A stretch of DNA of 64,000 nt, from contig JADKDT010000001.1 of the NCBI GenBank assembly GCA_016714465.1, positions 496,001-560,000 on the forward strand. The letters are read 5' to 3'. Shown here piece after piece: positions 53,584 through 63,602 of this stretch. Each line of letters starts with the position of its first letter. Positions within the stretch are counted from its first letter, which is position 1. The notes under the pieces are model-generated. The model was not told the DNA's origin. It saw nothing but the letters and a program-made list of their open reading frames with translations, and made no database searches. The translations under genes and the position numbers were made by a program. Source of the stretch: Candidatus Brachythrix odensensis (GTDB taxonomy: Bacteria > Chloroflexota > Anaerolineae > J036 > Brachytrichaceae).

Positions 53584-55001
53584 TCATCCCTTCAAGGCCC
53601 GAGTCGCCGCATGCCAGCCGCACATGCCGTGCACGCCGCCGCCGGGCGGGGTGGAGGACGAACAGAAATACAGCCCCTTGACCGGGGTGGCGTAGGGGTT
53701 CAGGCGCGGGACCGGCCGGGTGTAATGCTGCAGGGCATCCTGCACCCCGCCGTTGATGTCGCCCCCAATGTAGTTGGCGTTCCACAGTTCCATCTGCGGG
53801 GCGGTCTTGGTCGCCCGGGCCAGCACACAGTCGCGGAAGCCCGGCGCGAAACGCTCGATCTGGGCGTCGATGGCAGCGGTCATATCGACCTCGGCGTTGT
53901 GCGGGACATGGCAATAGGCCCAGGCGGTGTGCTTGCCCGCCGGCGCCCGCGACGGGTCGAAGCGGCTGGCCTGAACGAGCAGCACATACGGCCTGTCCGA
54001 GATACGCCCGCGATTCGCGGCGGCCTCGCTGGCCGCGATCTCATCGAGCGTGCCGCCCAGGTGGACGGTGCCCGCCCGCGCCACCGCGGCGGCCGTCCAG
54101 GGGATGGGATCGCTCAGGGCATAGTCGATCTTGAACACCCCCGGGCCGTGCCGAAAGCGCTCGAGCTGCCGCCGGTATCCCGCCGGCAGCCGTTCGCCGG
54201 CGATGCGCAGCAACTGGCGGGGGGTGACGTCGCACAGCACGATCGGCGCCGGGACCTCGTCCAGGGTCTTGACCTCCCAGCCGGTCTGGATCTCACCGTC
54301 CAACGATTGGAAATAGGATGCCAGCGCATCCATAAAGCGCTGCGAGCCGCCTTTGGCCACCGGCCAGCCGCTGGCGTGGGCGTTGGCTCCCAGCGTGACG
54401 CCAAAGGCGGCGCTGAGCGGCGCGTCGAGGGGCAGGATTGAATGCGCGGCGATGCCGGCGAAGGCGGCCCGGGCCGGCTCGCCCCGAAAGACAGCTTTCG
54501 CGAGCGCGCGGGCCGGCCACAGCGCGCGCAGGCCAAACTTGACCAGTGAGAGCGGATGGCGGGGCGGCAACGGTAGCGGGCCGAGCAGATCCGGCAGCAG
54601 GCGCTCCCAGTCCTCGACGATCGGGCCGATGAGGCGGCGCCAGGCGACCCATCCGAGCCCATGTTGCGCGCGGTTTCATCGACTGAGCGCTCTACGATGA
54701 CGGCGTTCCCGTTATCCAGAGGATGGGCCATAGGCGCCTCGGGGAAAGCCCATTCCAGGCCATGCTCGGCCAGGGGCAGCGAGCGAAAGAAGGGCGAGGA
54801 AGCGCCCAACCCGAGCACGGTCGCGCACACGTCATGGGTGAAGCCGGGCAGGGTCAGGGCCGCCGAGCGCGCGCCCCCGCCGATGCTGTCGCGCGCTTCG
54901 ATGAGCAGCGTCTTGCGCCCGGCCTGGGCAAGCGTGATGGCGGCGGCCAGGCCGTTGGGGCCTGACCCCACAACGGCGGCGTCGTAGCGCGCGACGGTCA
55001 T
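53584..55001 (-). CDS. CrtI/phytoene-desaturase-like FAD oxidoreductase, frameshifted
   Basis: N-terminal frame: YDAAVVGSGPNGLAAAITLA (FAD Rossmann), LLIEARDSIGGGARS and TLPGFTHDVCATVLGL. Near 54655 the frame shifts by one and continues with WRRLIGPIVEDWERLLPDLL ... to 53584, ending PVKGLYFCSSSTPPGGGVHGM with the C-terminal FAD-binding pattern. The whole (~470 residues) is a carotenoid desaturase-like/NAD(P)-binding oxidoreductase. Typical carotenoid partner genes are absent. It is followed, going upstream, by two paralogous genes of unknown family that end within ten bases of its start. Confidence 0.83.
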
Positions 55002-55010
55002 GCCCCTATG

Positions 55011-55733
55011 CTACGACCGTTTGAACCAGCGCGCCGGCGCAGTGAGCACGGTCCGAATCAGCGCGTTTTGCCAGACGTTTCCGGCGCGTGACCATTGCAG
55101 GCCCGGATCGACACATACGCTCTGGATGCTCGGCTCGCCGCTGACGCCGAAGTGGGCGCCCAAGCGGGTGAGCACGTGGCGCCAGATCCGAACCTGTTGC
55201 TTTGCGCCGCCCATCAGCCGAAATCCAATCTCGTAGATCGGGTCGGTGGCGCGGGCCAGGGATTGGATCTGGGCAATGGTGACGCCATCCTCCTCGAACG
55301 CGCTGAATGTATTGAAGCCGGATTCGGGGTGCCCGGCCGGCGTCATCACGGTGAACTGCGTGTCGTCCGAGTACAAGACCAGGACCCCGGTGTCGACCGG
55401 CATGGCCACCCCGGGCGCGGCCGGCAGCGAGGCGTTGATGACGATCGCCTCGCCTGGCTTGACCCCGGTGAGGGTCGGATAGAAGCGGCTATCGTCGGGC
55501 ATGAACTCGGGCAGGTGGGCCTTCCACTCGGCGACCACGTGTTCCGGCGTGACGCTGCCCGCGAGCGGCAGGCGGTAGGTGCGCTGCCACATCTGGCCAA
55601 ACCCCTGGAGCGGGCTGTGCAGCGCCCGGCCCTCGATATTCAGGTTGACGGCGTCGCCCGCAAGCGCGCCGACCGTCATCTTCTTGGTGGGCGTCGCCCA
55701 GGCGGCATGGGCCTTCTCATCATTGCTCGTCAT
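55011..55733 (-). CDS. Unknown protein, paralog of the upstream gene (copy 2)
   Basis: 240 residues from MTSNDEKAHAAWATP. No signal peptide or membrane helix. Conserved with its neighbour: GDAVNLNIEGRALHSPLQGFGQMWQRTYR (DAxNxNxxGR... pattern), EWKAHLPEFMP, VLVLYSDDTQFTVMTPAGH and TIAQIQSLARATDPIYEIGFRL. I do not recognise the family; the fold may be a lipid- or cofactor-binding SRPBCC-like one, but that is a guess. Start overlaps the end of copy 1 by ATGA, so the two are coupled, and its stop is 10 bases before the oxidoreductase start. Confidence 0.7.
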   Translation of the reverse strand: MTSNDEKAHAAWATPTKKMTVGALAGDAVNLNIEGRALHSPLQGFGQMWQRTYRLPLAGSVTPEHVVAEWKAHLPEFMPDDSRFYPTLTGVKPGEAIVINASLPAAPGVAMPVDTGVLVLYSDDTQFTVMTPAGHPESGFNTFSAFEEDGVTIAQIQSLARATDPIYEIGFRLMGGAKQQVRIWRHVLTRLGAHFGVSGEPSIQSVCVDPGLQWSRAGNVWQNALIRTVLTAPARWFKRS

Positions 55734-56487
55734 ATCTTTGATTCCGTCGCCTTCACCCGCGGGCCGAACAGCTTGCGGGCCAGCAACACCGGCGTATACA
55801 GCATCGAGCGGATCAGCGAGCTGCTGAAGATATTGCCGGCTTCCGACCAGCGCAGACGCCGGTCGACGCAGACTTCCTTCGTCGTCGGTGTTGCTGTTGC
55901 GCCAAAATGCCTGGCGAGATTGGAGAGGGTCTTCTCCCAATGCTTGTTCTCTGCATGGTGCCGCCCAGGGCCATCGCCAGCTCGATGAAGGGATCGTTGG
56001 CCCGGATCAAGGCCTGAATCTCGGCGATCGTGTCCGAAGTCTCTTCGTCCACCCGGGCGGTGAAGGTGATCATCCCGCCGAACATGTGGCCCTCGGGGGT
56101 CAGAAAGGTGAACTGCTCGTCATCGGCAAACAACACCATGATCCCAGTCACGACCGTCGCGCCGGGCGCGGGCGAAAGGTTCAGCACCGCCACCGCGCCG
56201 GGATCAACCCGGCTGCCCTCGGTGAAGAAGCGGTTGCCCTTGGGCCAGAAATCGCCAAAGTGGGCGCGCCATTCGCGGATGACGGTGTTCGGGTCTGGCT
56301 TTGTGCCAACAAACCGGGCGGTGTAGGTCTTTTGCCACAGCGCGCCAAAGCCCTTGACCGGGCCGGCCACCCGTTTGCCCTGAACGTTGATGTTGATGGC
56401 GTCTTTCGGCAGCGTGCCGACGTTGAACTGTGAGCCGGCTTTGGCCCAGGCGTCGTCGCGATCAGGCGGGGGTGTTGGGTTGGTCAT
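55730..56487 (-). CDS. Unknown protein, paralog (copy 1), frameshifted near C-terminus
   Basis: Starts MTNPTPPPDRDDAWAKAG and matches copy 2 along its length (DAININVQGKRVAGPVKGFGALWQKTYTA, EWRAHFGDFWP, TGIMVLFADDEQFTFLTPEGH, TIAEIQALIRANDPFIELAMAL). After ALGGTMQ a one-base shift near 55950 puts the correct ending (HWEKTLSNLARHFGA ... SSLIRSMLYTPVLLARKLFG) in another frame, ending in TGA at 55730. The shift is supported because copy 2 has the same ending (SIQSVCVDPGLQWSRAGNVW ...). Function unknown. Confidence 0.72.
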
Positions 56488-56513
56488 GCTATTTCTTCTC
56501 CCGTAACCATTGT

Positions 56514-56558
56514 TTCGGAAGCGAATACCCCGGCGCAGCCGGGGTATTCGCTTCCGAA
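56514..56558. repeat. Intergenic palindrome (21-bp perfect arms)
   Basis: TTCGGAAGCGAATACCCCGGC, GCA, exact inverse. It lies 15 bases after the STAS gene's start region on the minus-strand order (between STAS and paralog copy 1). Confidence 0.9.
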
Positions 56559-56572
56559 GACAAGCTTGCGGC

Positions 56573-56920
56573 CTACGCGACCGCCGCGGCCGCTTCGTCC
56601 GCGAAGATGCCGATCGCCTCGTTCAGCCGGGTGAGGTTGAAGATCTCCTGGTAGTGCTCACTCAACCCGCACGCGCGCAGGTGTTGCTTCTGGCGTTGGG
56701 CGCGCACGAGCAGGGTCACGAGCAGCCCGATCCCCGAACTGTTCATGTAGTCCATCCCGCTGAAATTCAGGATGACGGTCCGGATGCCCTGCCCGCTGGC
56801 CTGGGCGTAGGCATCGGCCAGGGCCGCGTCCGCGGCGGCGTTGACATCGCCCTTGATGTCGATGACGGACGTTTGAGCGTTGATTTTGCGAACCGTGAGC
56901 GCGATTGTTGATTTGACCAT
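56573..56920 (-). CDS. STAS-domain anti-anti-sigma-type protein
   Basis: 115 residues, a complete STAS fold. The phospho-acceptor is in DYMNSSGIG (Ser61/Ser62), with LNFSGMDY before it. Such proteins bind a kinase (RsbW/SpoIIAB type) and are freed by PP2C dephosphorylation. It follows the second STAS and the RsbU/RsbW-like gene on the same strand, so it should belong to the same partner switch. Confidence 0.9.
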   Translation of the reverse strand: MVKSTIALTVRKINAQTSVIDIKGDVNAAADAALADAYAQASGQGIRTVILNFSGMDYMNSSGIGLLVTLLVRAQRQKQHLRACGLSEHYQEIFNLTRLNEAIGIFADEAAAAVA

Positions 56921-56955
56921 TTCTTTAGTCCCCTGCTAAATCCCAACAGACCTGT

Positions 56956-57004
56956 TTCCGGGAGAGATATCCACCAGCGAAGCTGGTGGATATCTCTCCC
57001 GGAA
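56956..57004. repeat. Palindrome between the two STAS genes
   Basis: TTCCGGGAGAGATATCCACC.. perfect 23-bp arms with GAA loop; tip CCAGC/GCTGG differs from most copies. Confidence 0.9.
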
Positions 57005-57025
57005 CTGGACCTGTTCGGCAATTGA

Positions 57026-57350
57026 TTACTCCCCCGCCAGCGCCGCCTGCTCGCTCGCATAGAGGGTCATGAAGTCGGACAGGCGGGTGATCTCGAAGAT
57101 CTCGCGGTAGTGGTCGCTCAGCCCGAAGGTAACCAGGCGGCGTTTCTGTTTGCGCGCCTGGGCGAGCAGGCCGACGATCAGGGCGATGCCCGTGCTGTTC
57201 ATGTAGGTCACGCCGCTGAAGTTGAGCATGACCAGGCCCGGCTTGCCGGCGATGGCGCCAGCGTAGGCGGCATTCAGGGCGGACTCGCCCGAGGCGTCGA
57301 TCTCGCCTTTAGCTCGACCGTGTGCCGCGCGTCGTCGTTCGCACGTTCAT
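57026..57350 (-). CDS. Second STAS-domain protein, N-terminus frame-disrupted
   Basis: From ATG 57229 the intact part reads MLNFSGVTYMNSTGIALIVG, with Ser/Thr in MNSTGIA as the phospho-site. The missing N-terminus (KGEIDASGESALNAAYAGA, matching the other STAS) is in the same frame upstream without a start codon. The preceding bases encode HTVEL in another frame. So the true start (about 57350, MNVRTTTR) requires at least two one-base corrections near 57310-57340. It overlaps the end of the RsbW-like gene, with ATGA at the nominal stop. Confidence 0.7.
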
Positions 57351-58902
57351 CTCATCGACCAGTTTCTGGATGAGGAAGAGCCCCATCCGCGCGGGGATTG
57401 CAGCCCGGCCAGCTTGGCGTCCAGATCCGGCACGGCCGGTTCGGGCACGGCCGGGCCGCCGCCGTGGTCGCTGATCCGCACCGCGATCTGACTCGCCGAG
57501 CGGGCAACCTCTACCCCGACCATCAGCTCGGGCCGGTTATTGTTGCCATGCTCGATGGCGTTCATGGTGGCCTCGGCCACAGCGGTCTTGAGCCGCTCCA
57601 GTTGTTTCGCCGGCAGCAACTCGCCGATGACGCCCGCGACCTGGCGCATGACCTCGCGCTCATTGCCGGGTTCGCTGGTTGTCTCGAACGCGGCCAGGCG
57701 GCTCCAATCGTCGGCCTTCATCGCCCGGTCCTCGTGGATGACTTGCGGCGCGACCCGCTCGAGCACGATCAGGGTGGTGTCATCCTCTTGCTCCCAACCC
57801 GGGCCGGTGAACTCGGCCTGGGCGGCCAGCAGGCGCTCGATCAGGCCCGATCCGGCGCCATGCGCTCGAATCAGGTTCTGGACCTCTCCAAATCCCAGCA
57901 TGTCGCGGCTCCGGTTGTGGGCCTCTACCAGGCCGTCGGTGTAGAACAGGATCCGGTCGCCCTCGGCCATTGTGAGTTGCTTCTCTTCGTAGGGCATGCC
58001 GGCGAAGAGGCCGAGTGGCATGCCGCGCGCGCGCAGCTCGCCGATTTGACCGTCGGACGCGCGCAACATATACGGCACGTCATGACCGGCGTTGGCGTAG
58101 ACCATCGTGTGGCTCAGCGTATCCAGCACGGCCATGAAACAGGTGACGAACATCTTGGGCGGGATGTCCGGGCACAGGTATTCGTTCGCCCGGCCGAGGA
58201 TCTCGCCCGGCGAGACCGAATCACGGCAGGCGGCCCGGAGTGTGGCGCGGGTGGTGGCCATCACCAGCGCGGCCGGCACGCCTTTGTCGGTGACGTCGGC
58301 GATGACGAGGGCGACCTTGCCATCCCGCAGGGCGATGAAGTCGTAGAAGTCGCCGCCGACCGCCCGGGCCGGCTGATAGTGCCAGGCCAGGTTGTAGCCG
58401 GGCACGTCGGGGATCTCGCTGGGCAGCAGGGTCTTCTGCACGAGCTGGGCGACCTGCAGCTCCTGCTGGATGCGCTCGCGCTCCTCGGTCTCGCGGCGCT
58501 GGGCCTCGAGCAGCAGGGCGATCCGGACTGCGGGCGCAGCGTGGGCGGCCAGCTTGCGGAGCAGCTCGCGGTCGTCGCTGCTAAATTCCTGCTCGCTGTT
58601 GCGCGGGCCGATGTTGACCAGCGCGACCAGCTCGCCCTGGTTGGTGAGCGGCAGGGCCAGCGCCACACCGGCGCCGCGCAGCGCGCGCAGTGCGGGCGAG
58701 TCGAGCTTGATCTTGTTGATCTCCAGCACGCCCGGCGACGAGGCTACCCAGGCGACCAACGGGTCGTTGGGCGCGACGTCGAACTTGAGCAGGTCCGGAC
58801 TGGCCAGCTTTCCGGCGTCAGGGCCGGCGCGCTCGGCGGCGGGGCGGGCTGCTCTTTGCCGCGGCGGGCGAACCGTTGGCGGATCGAAGGCTTGCTGTTC
58901 AT
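57309..58902 (-). CDS. GAF-PP2C (RsbU/SpoIIE-like) phosphatase fused to RsbW-like kinase domain, frameshifted
   Basis: Domain order: start MNSKPSIRQRFARRGKEQ (58902), GAF-like domain (LVAWVASSPGVLEI), linker coiled coil (ERERIQQELQVAQLVQKTLLP), PP2C/SpoIIE (VGGDFYDFIALRDGKVALVI, VIADVTDKGVPAAL, LFYTDGLVEA), then a GHKL anti-sigma kinase domain (MNAIEHGNNN, ISDHGGGPAVPEP). The correct G-box GMGLFLIQKLVDEM is one frame away after ~57400, and the first codons join the GAF domain only after a shift at ~58815. A single protein with both phosphatase and kinase of the partner switch is implied. ATGA overlaps join it to the sensor upstream and the STAS downstream. Confidence 0.85.
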
Positions 58903-60230
58903 AGGTCTGAGTCCAATCTAGCGCTGGATCGTTCGGAAAGCGTTACGGTATTCCCCCGAACCCACATCGTCACTTGCTTTGGCTGAATGGTCTTCGCCAT
59001 CACGCCTACGATGCGGGCCTGCAGGGCGGCCAGGTTGGTCTCTTTGGCGGCGTATTCGGCGAAGTCGGCGACGACCTTGTCGGCATCGTAGCGTTGCCGG
59101 TTGAAGCGCCGGTCGATGGCGTCCTGCACTCGCCGCCGCACGGGCGAGAACAGCGCCGCGACGGCCAGGGTGCTGGCCACGATGGCGACCTCATTCCGTT
59201 GGCCGCCCAGCGCGCCGATCACTTCTTGGGCGATGACATTGGCCCCGAAATAGATGATGGCCAGGGCGGCCGAAACGATGGCATAGGTCACCGTGCGCCG
59301 GATGATGACGTCGATGTCCCATAGCCGGTAGCGCAGGATGGCGATCCCTACCGAGAGGGAAGCGCCGACCCCAAGCGAGAAGATACGGGGCGAGGAGATG
59401 CTCCCCAGCAGTTCGGCGGCTACCCGCTGCGGGCCCCGACAACAGCAGGTTGACGCCCGACGAAGATGGAAAGCACAAACAGCCGACGGCGGCGAAGCCC
59501 GAATAAGGATCGGCTGCGATGGTCCATGAACGCCGGTAGAGGAGAACCCTGCGGCCAGGCCGCCCACGAAGAGGCCAGGCGGCCCACCTCAACAAAGCGA
59601 CCATTCGGGTGATCGGAAGAACATCGCCTGGCTCAGGCCGATGAAGACCATGAAGGCCGCCACGAAAACCACCAAGCCAGCGCGTCCAGGGCCCGGACCG
59701 CAGCCCCCGCTCGGGAAGAGATAAAACAGCGGGAAGAGGCCGACCCAGCCCGCATCGCCAAGTCGCACCACGGCCAGCACCACGGGCTGGCCCGCGACGT
59801 CGAAGTCACGCTACCGGGAAACCGTGCCAAAGACAAAGAAAGAACGCCGGTGTCACCTGGTTCACGTCTCTGCGTCGAGGCGAAGATGACTCCCCGACCG
59901 CCACCAGGCACACGGCCTGACATTGCCCGCGCCAGCAGGAAAAAGACGTTCACCGGCCGATGGAGATCTCAATCTGGGCGGCCGCCGGAGGCGCCATCGG
60001 TCCAGGCGTTCGTTTGCCGAATGGCGTTGCGGCTGGTCGAGGCTGAGCCGACCACACTGGCGTTGGCGCAGAAGTCCAGAGCGCGAGGCAGCAGGCGACC
60101 AAGATCAGCGCCGCAGAACCCGCGCGACCCGCAGCGATGCGCCTGGCGCGCGGCCAGGGCGCCTACCTCTTGTTCCGCCACCGGATGGACGAATCCATCC
60201 GCTGGTCCTGGTTCATGCGCCAGCCTAGGC
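58899..60230 (-). pseudogene. Membrane sensor paralog C, decayed
   Basis: The last ~220 residues are intact: SVGIAILRYRLWDIDVIIRR, then AIIYFGANVIAQEVIGALGG, VRRRVQDAIDRRFNRQRYDADKVVADFAE and KTIQPKQVTMWV, clearly paralogous to genes at 60888 and 62129. Upstream to about 60230 similar membrane segments (LVVFVAAFMVFIGLSQAMFF; LFPLFYLFPSG) occur in changing frames with several indels, too many for random sequencing error. The 3' end overlaps the phosphatase gene by four bases, so the intact module order was sensor-phosphatase. Confidence 0.65.
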
Positions 60231-60295
60231 GCGCTTTCGGGAATCGTTCCGGCTGGGGCGACCTCGAGTGTAATCATGCCGTATACTCTGCAATC

Positions 60296-60535
60296 ATGGT
60301 GCGCACTCAAATCCAACTGACTGAGGCTCAGGCGCGCGTGCTCAAGCGCCTGGCAACGGTTCAGAACATCTCAATGGCCGAAGTGATTCGGCGCAGTATC
60401 GACCAGACGCTCGCCGCGTCGCGCGCGCCATCCGTCGATGACCGCCGCGCGCGCGTAGGCATGGTGGGCGCCTTTGGCTCAGGCAAACGATCTCGCCCGG
60501 CTCCCGACGAGGCGCTGGCGGAGGCCTTTGAGTGA
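60296..60535 (+). CDS. Ribbon-helix-helix antitoxin (VapB-like)
   Basis: 79 residues. The N-terminal RTQIQLTEAQARVLKRLATVQNISMAEVIRRSIDQTL is a ribbon-helix-helix DNA-binding fold; the C-terminus (RSRPAPDEALAEAFE) is the typical disordered toxin-binding tail. A GTATACTC stretch 10-20 bases before the ATG may be its -10 and operator. It overlaps the PIN toxin start. It interrupts the minus-strand sensor genes. Confidence 0.85.
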   Translation: MVRTQIQLTEAQARVLKRLATVQNISMAEVIRRSIDQTLAASRAPSVDDRRARVGMVGAFGSGKRSRPAPDEALAEAFE

Positions 60536-60930
60536 CCGGGTTTTCTGCGATACCTCGGCCCTTTCGCGATGCTGGACCGAGACAGCGCAGCATGCTGACG
60601 CGTCTGCTCATTGGCGCGAGTTGGTCAACGGCGATGTTCAGCTCGTGACCACAAACTACGTCATCGTCGAGATGGCGGCGCTATTGCAGCGCCGGGTCGG
60701 GCTGGACATCGTTCGCGCTTTCAAACCGATGTCGTCCCCATGTTCGAGATCGTGTGGATCGATCAATCCGCTCACGCGCGCGCGACGGAGGCCATGCTGA
60801 CCGCCAATCGGCGGCAACTCAGCCTGGTCGACTGCGCCTCGTTCGACACCATGCGCCAGCTTGGGATCAGGTTGCCTTTGCGTTTGATCAGCACTTTGCC
60901 GAGCAGGGATTTGAGCGGTATCGGTCGACC
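60528..60930 (+). pseudogene. PIN-domain toxin (VapC-like), frame-disrupted
   Basis: PIN domain starting MSDRVFCDTSAL from TTG 60528 (four acidic residues expected: the first Asp is in FCDTSA). Then VTTNYVIVEMAALLQRRVGLDIVRAF, and after a one-base shift (~60720) VVPMFEIVWIDQSAHARATEAM and LSLVDCASFDTMRQLGIR. After a second shift (~60870) the end AFAFDQHFAEQGFERY follows with no stop before it enters the 3' end of the convergent sensor gene (60888). It would be a ribonuclease toxin if intact. Confidence 0.7.
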
Positions 60931-62129
60931 TGGACCCACACCTCCGTCACCTGCTTCGGCTGGATGGTCTCGGCGACCACGCCGACGATGCGAGCCTGCA
61001 GAGCTGCCAGGTCGGTCTCGTGCGCGGCATCTCGGCGAAGTCGGCGACGACCTTGTCGGCGTCATAGCGCTGGCGGTTGAAGCGCCGGTCGATGGCGTTT
61101 TGCACGCGCCGCCGGACGGGCGAGAAGAGCGCCGCGACCGCCAGCGTGCTGGCCACGATGGCGACCTCATTCCGTTGGCCGCCCAGCGCGCCGATCACGC
61201 CTTGGGCGATGACATTGGCCCCAAAGTAGATGGTGGCCAGTGCGCCCGAGGCAAGCGTGTAAGTCACCGTCCGGCGGATCAGGACATCGATGTTCCACAA
61301 TCTGTGGCGCAGGATCGAAATACCGATGATGATCGTCGGCCCGATCTGAAAGCTGGTGTAGATCACCCCGAGCGCGCTCTCGTAAAGCGGCGGCGGATCG
61401 GATTGAATCAGGGAGTTCGCGATGATCAGCGCCGCCGCAATGGGGATCATCACAAGCGCGAGAAAGGCCAGCCATTTGATCTGAACTTTCTCCTGGTCGG
61501 AGGATGTGCGATAGCGCAGGACAAGGGTCAACGGTCCCCATAGCCACAGTCCAAGTGAGAGGAAACAGACCGCCTCGGTGATTGATTGAAGCGGGGCCAG
61601 GTCCGCGACGTACAGGAAGTGCTGGTCGGGCAAGCGCACCGCGACGGTCCGAAAGGTCGGGTGCGACAGCACAAACAGAATGCCGTTGATCAGCAGGCCG
61701 ACAAAGCTGGCTGCATAGAACCGATCGGCGCGGGCGGGGTAGGGCTGACCGCTGGGGAAGTAAATGAACAAGTAGACAAGCGACAAAACCCCGATGCTCA
61801 ACGTGTGGATGGAGGTCACCGCTCTGAGTTCGGCGATCGGCACCGCCCAGAGCGCAGTCTGTACGCCCCACAGGATCAGGAGTGGCCCGACTGCGTTGCC
61901 GCGCACCCGCCGCCAGATCAACACGCCCACACCGATTGTCACCGGTCCGTTGAAGAACGACCAAAACACGGTCAGGCTGCCCAGCGAATTCCCGGTTCCC
62001 CGAATGAGGATCGAAACAAGGACGATGCCCCCGAGTGCGAGCGAAAGCGGTGTGAGGCGCTCACGATTCCATAAAGGGCGCTCGCAGCGCGCCGCCGCGG
62101 CTCGGTGGATGCCTGGACGCGTTTGCCAT
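60888..62129 (-). CDS. Membrane sensor paralog B (7TM-like with conserved C-terminal module), frameshifted
   Basis: About eight hydrophobic segments (SFFNGPVTIGVGVLIWRR, LLINGILFVLSHP, ALVMIPIAAALIIANSL) followed by the shared C-terminal module GISILRHRLWNIDVLIRRTV and QRNEVAIVASTLAVAALFSPVRRRVQ. The frame is intact from about 61975 to 61030; the first ~50 codons (LTPLSLALGGIVLVSIL) and the last ~45 (KQVTEVWVQVDRYRSNPCSAKC) are each in another frame. Start ATG overlaps the stop of paralog A (TGATG). Probably a signal input to the partner switch. Confidence 0.75.
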
Positions 62130-63601
62130 CAGCCTAGTTTCCTGCCTGGCGTGGTCCGCTGTCTGCCCTTTCGCGAATCCACGGTCACCTGCCGCGGTTG
62201 GATGGTCTCCGCCACGACGCCGACGATGCGGGACTGCAGCGCGCCGAGGTCAGTCTCATGCGCAACGTACTCGGCGAAGTCGGCGATGACCCTGTCAGCG
62301 TCGTAGCGCTGGCGGTTGAAGCGCCGGTCGATGGCGTCCTGCACTCGGCGCCGCACGGGTGAGAAGAGCGCCGCAACGGCCAGCGTGCTGGCCACGATCG
62401 CGGCTTCGTTCCTTTGCCCGCCCAGCGCGCTGATGATGCCCTGCGCGACGATGTTGGCCCCAAAATAGATGATCGCCAGCGCGGCTGAAATGATCGCGTA
62501 GGTGGCCGTTCGGCGAAGAATGATGTTGATGTCGAATAGGCGATAGCGCAGGATAGCAAACGCGAGACAGACGGGGAACAGGATCAGCGACGCGCCCGTG
62601 ATATCGAGAATGCGGTTGCGCTCGACCGCCTCAATCCCCACCGCCGCGGTTGCCGCAAACATCACGACCAGCACACCATACGAGCCGCCCAGGCCGAGGG
62701 CGGCCCAACGGAGTTGCGCCCGCGCGACCGGGTCCTTCTCCTTCGCAAAGCCGTGGGCGAGGCTGGCGATCAGCACGACGACAAAGGACAACAGCGCTGT
62801 GGCGAACGACAAGAAGGTAAGGGGTGAGGACACCGCAAGCAAATCCCGCTCGGTGATCGCCCGCGCGATGCCCGGCATCACCAGGGCTGTGGGTATGCCG
62901 TAGGTCAGCACCGGCAGAAGAAGCGGAAATCGTCTCAGGGGCGCCTTGACCCTGGGAAAGCTGAGCGCCAGCAGGGTCAGAGAGGGAAAGAACAGCATGC
63001 TCCAGGCCGAACTACTGATTGCTTGTGTGGCGATGAACACCCCTGGCGCGCGCCAGACGTATGGCCCAAGGGCTGCCGCCAGGCCTACGGGCTGGTGGCG
63101 AGGATGGTAAAGATGATCAGCATATACCGCGCCGCCAGATTGCCCGGGCGCAGCGCGAATACCGCGATGGCAATGCCGAGGCTGGAGAGGTAGATGACGA
63201 TCCCGAGCGGGTCGCGCCGGGCCGTTCTGACAGGCCAATCAGCACGGACTGGAAGGGCGGCCGCTGAGCGTCACCGCCGCGTCCAGGCGCTGATCGCCGC
63301 GTTGAATCGTGTAGCGCAAGGTCTGTCCGGCGAATACGATCTCAGGGAGGGGCGGCGTCTTGGCGGTCTCCCAGGGCCTGCCGTCGATGGCGATGACCCG
63401 ATCGTCCGGCCGCAGCGGGGTCGGGGTGTCCAACGTGTAGAAACGCGGACGGTTGACGAGTTCGGCCGTGCTGTTGTAATTCCAACCGTCGGACGGATAG
63501 GGTAGGGAGAGCACGGCAGCGGCGACATGCCACAGCACATACGCCAGAGCGAAGGCGACTGTCAGCCAGGCCATGCCGCTCCAGCGGCGCTCGTCGGACA
63601 T
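62129..63601 (-). CDS. Membrane sensor paralog A with PDZ-like N-terminal domain, frameshifted
   Basis: Starts MSDERRWSGMAWLTVAFALAY (helix 1), then a PDZ-like segment (LRPDDRVIAIDGRPWETAK and LRYTIQRGDQRLDAAV). Further helices follow (DPLGIVIYLSSLGIAIAVFAL; LLLPVLTYGIPTALV; ALLSFVVVLIASLAHG) and the shared C-terminal module (LAFAILRYRLFDINIILRR, FGANIVAQGIISALGG, RRVQDAIDRRFNRQRYDADR, IQPRQVTV). Frame changes near 63085 and 63235-63260 break it. It starts two bases from the end of the next gene upstream. Function: probable environmental sensor for the downstream phosphatase. Confidence 0.75.
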
Positions 63602-63602
63602 C

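Noticed and set aside
59969..60316. 115-codon minus-strand frame before the antitoxin
   Set aside because: Low-complexity reading of decayed sensor sequence; no consistent frame or start signal.
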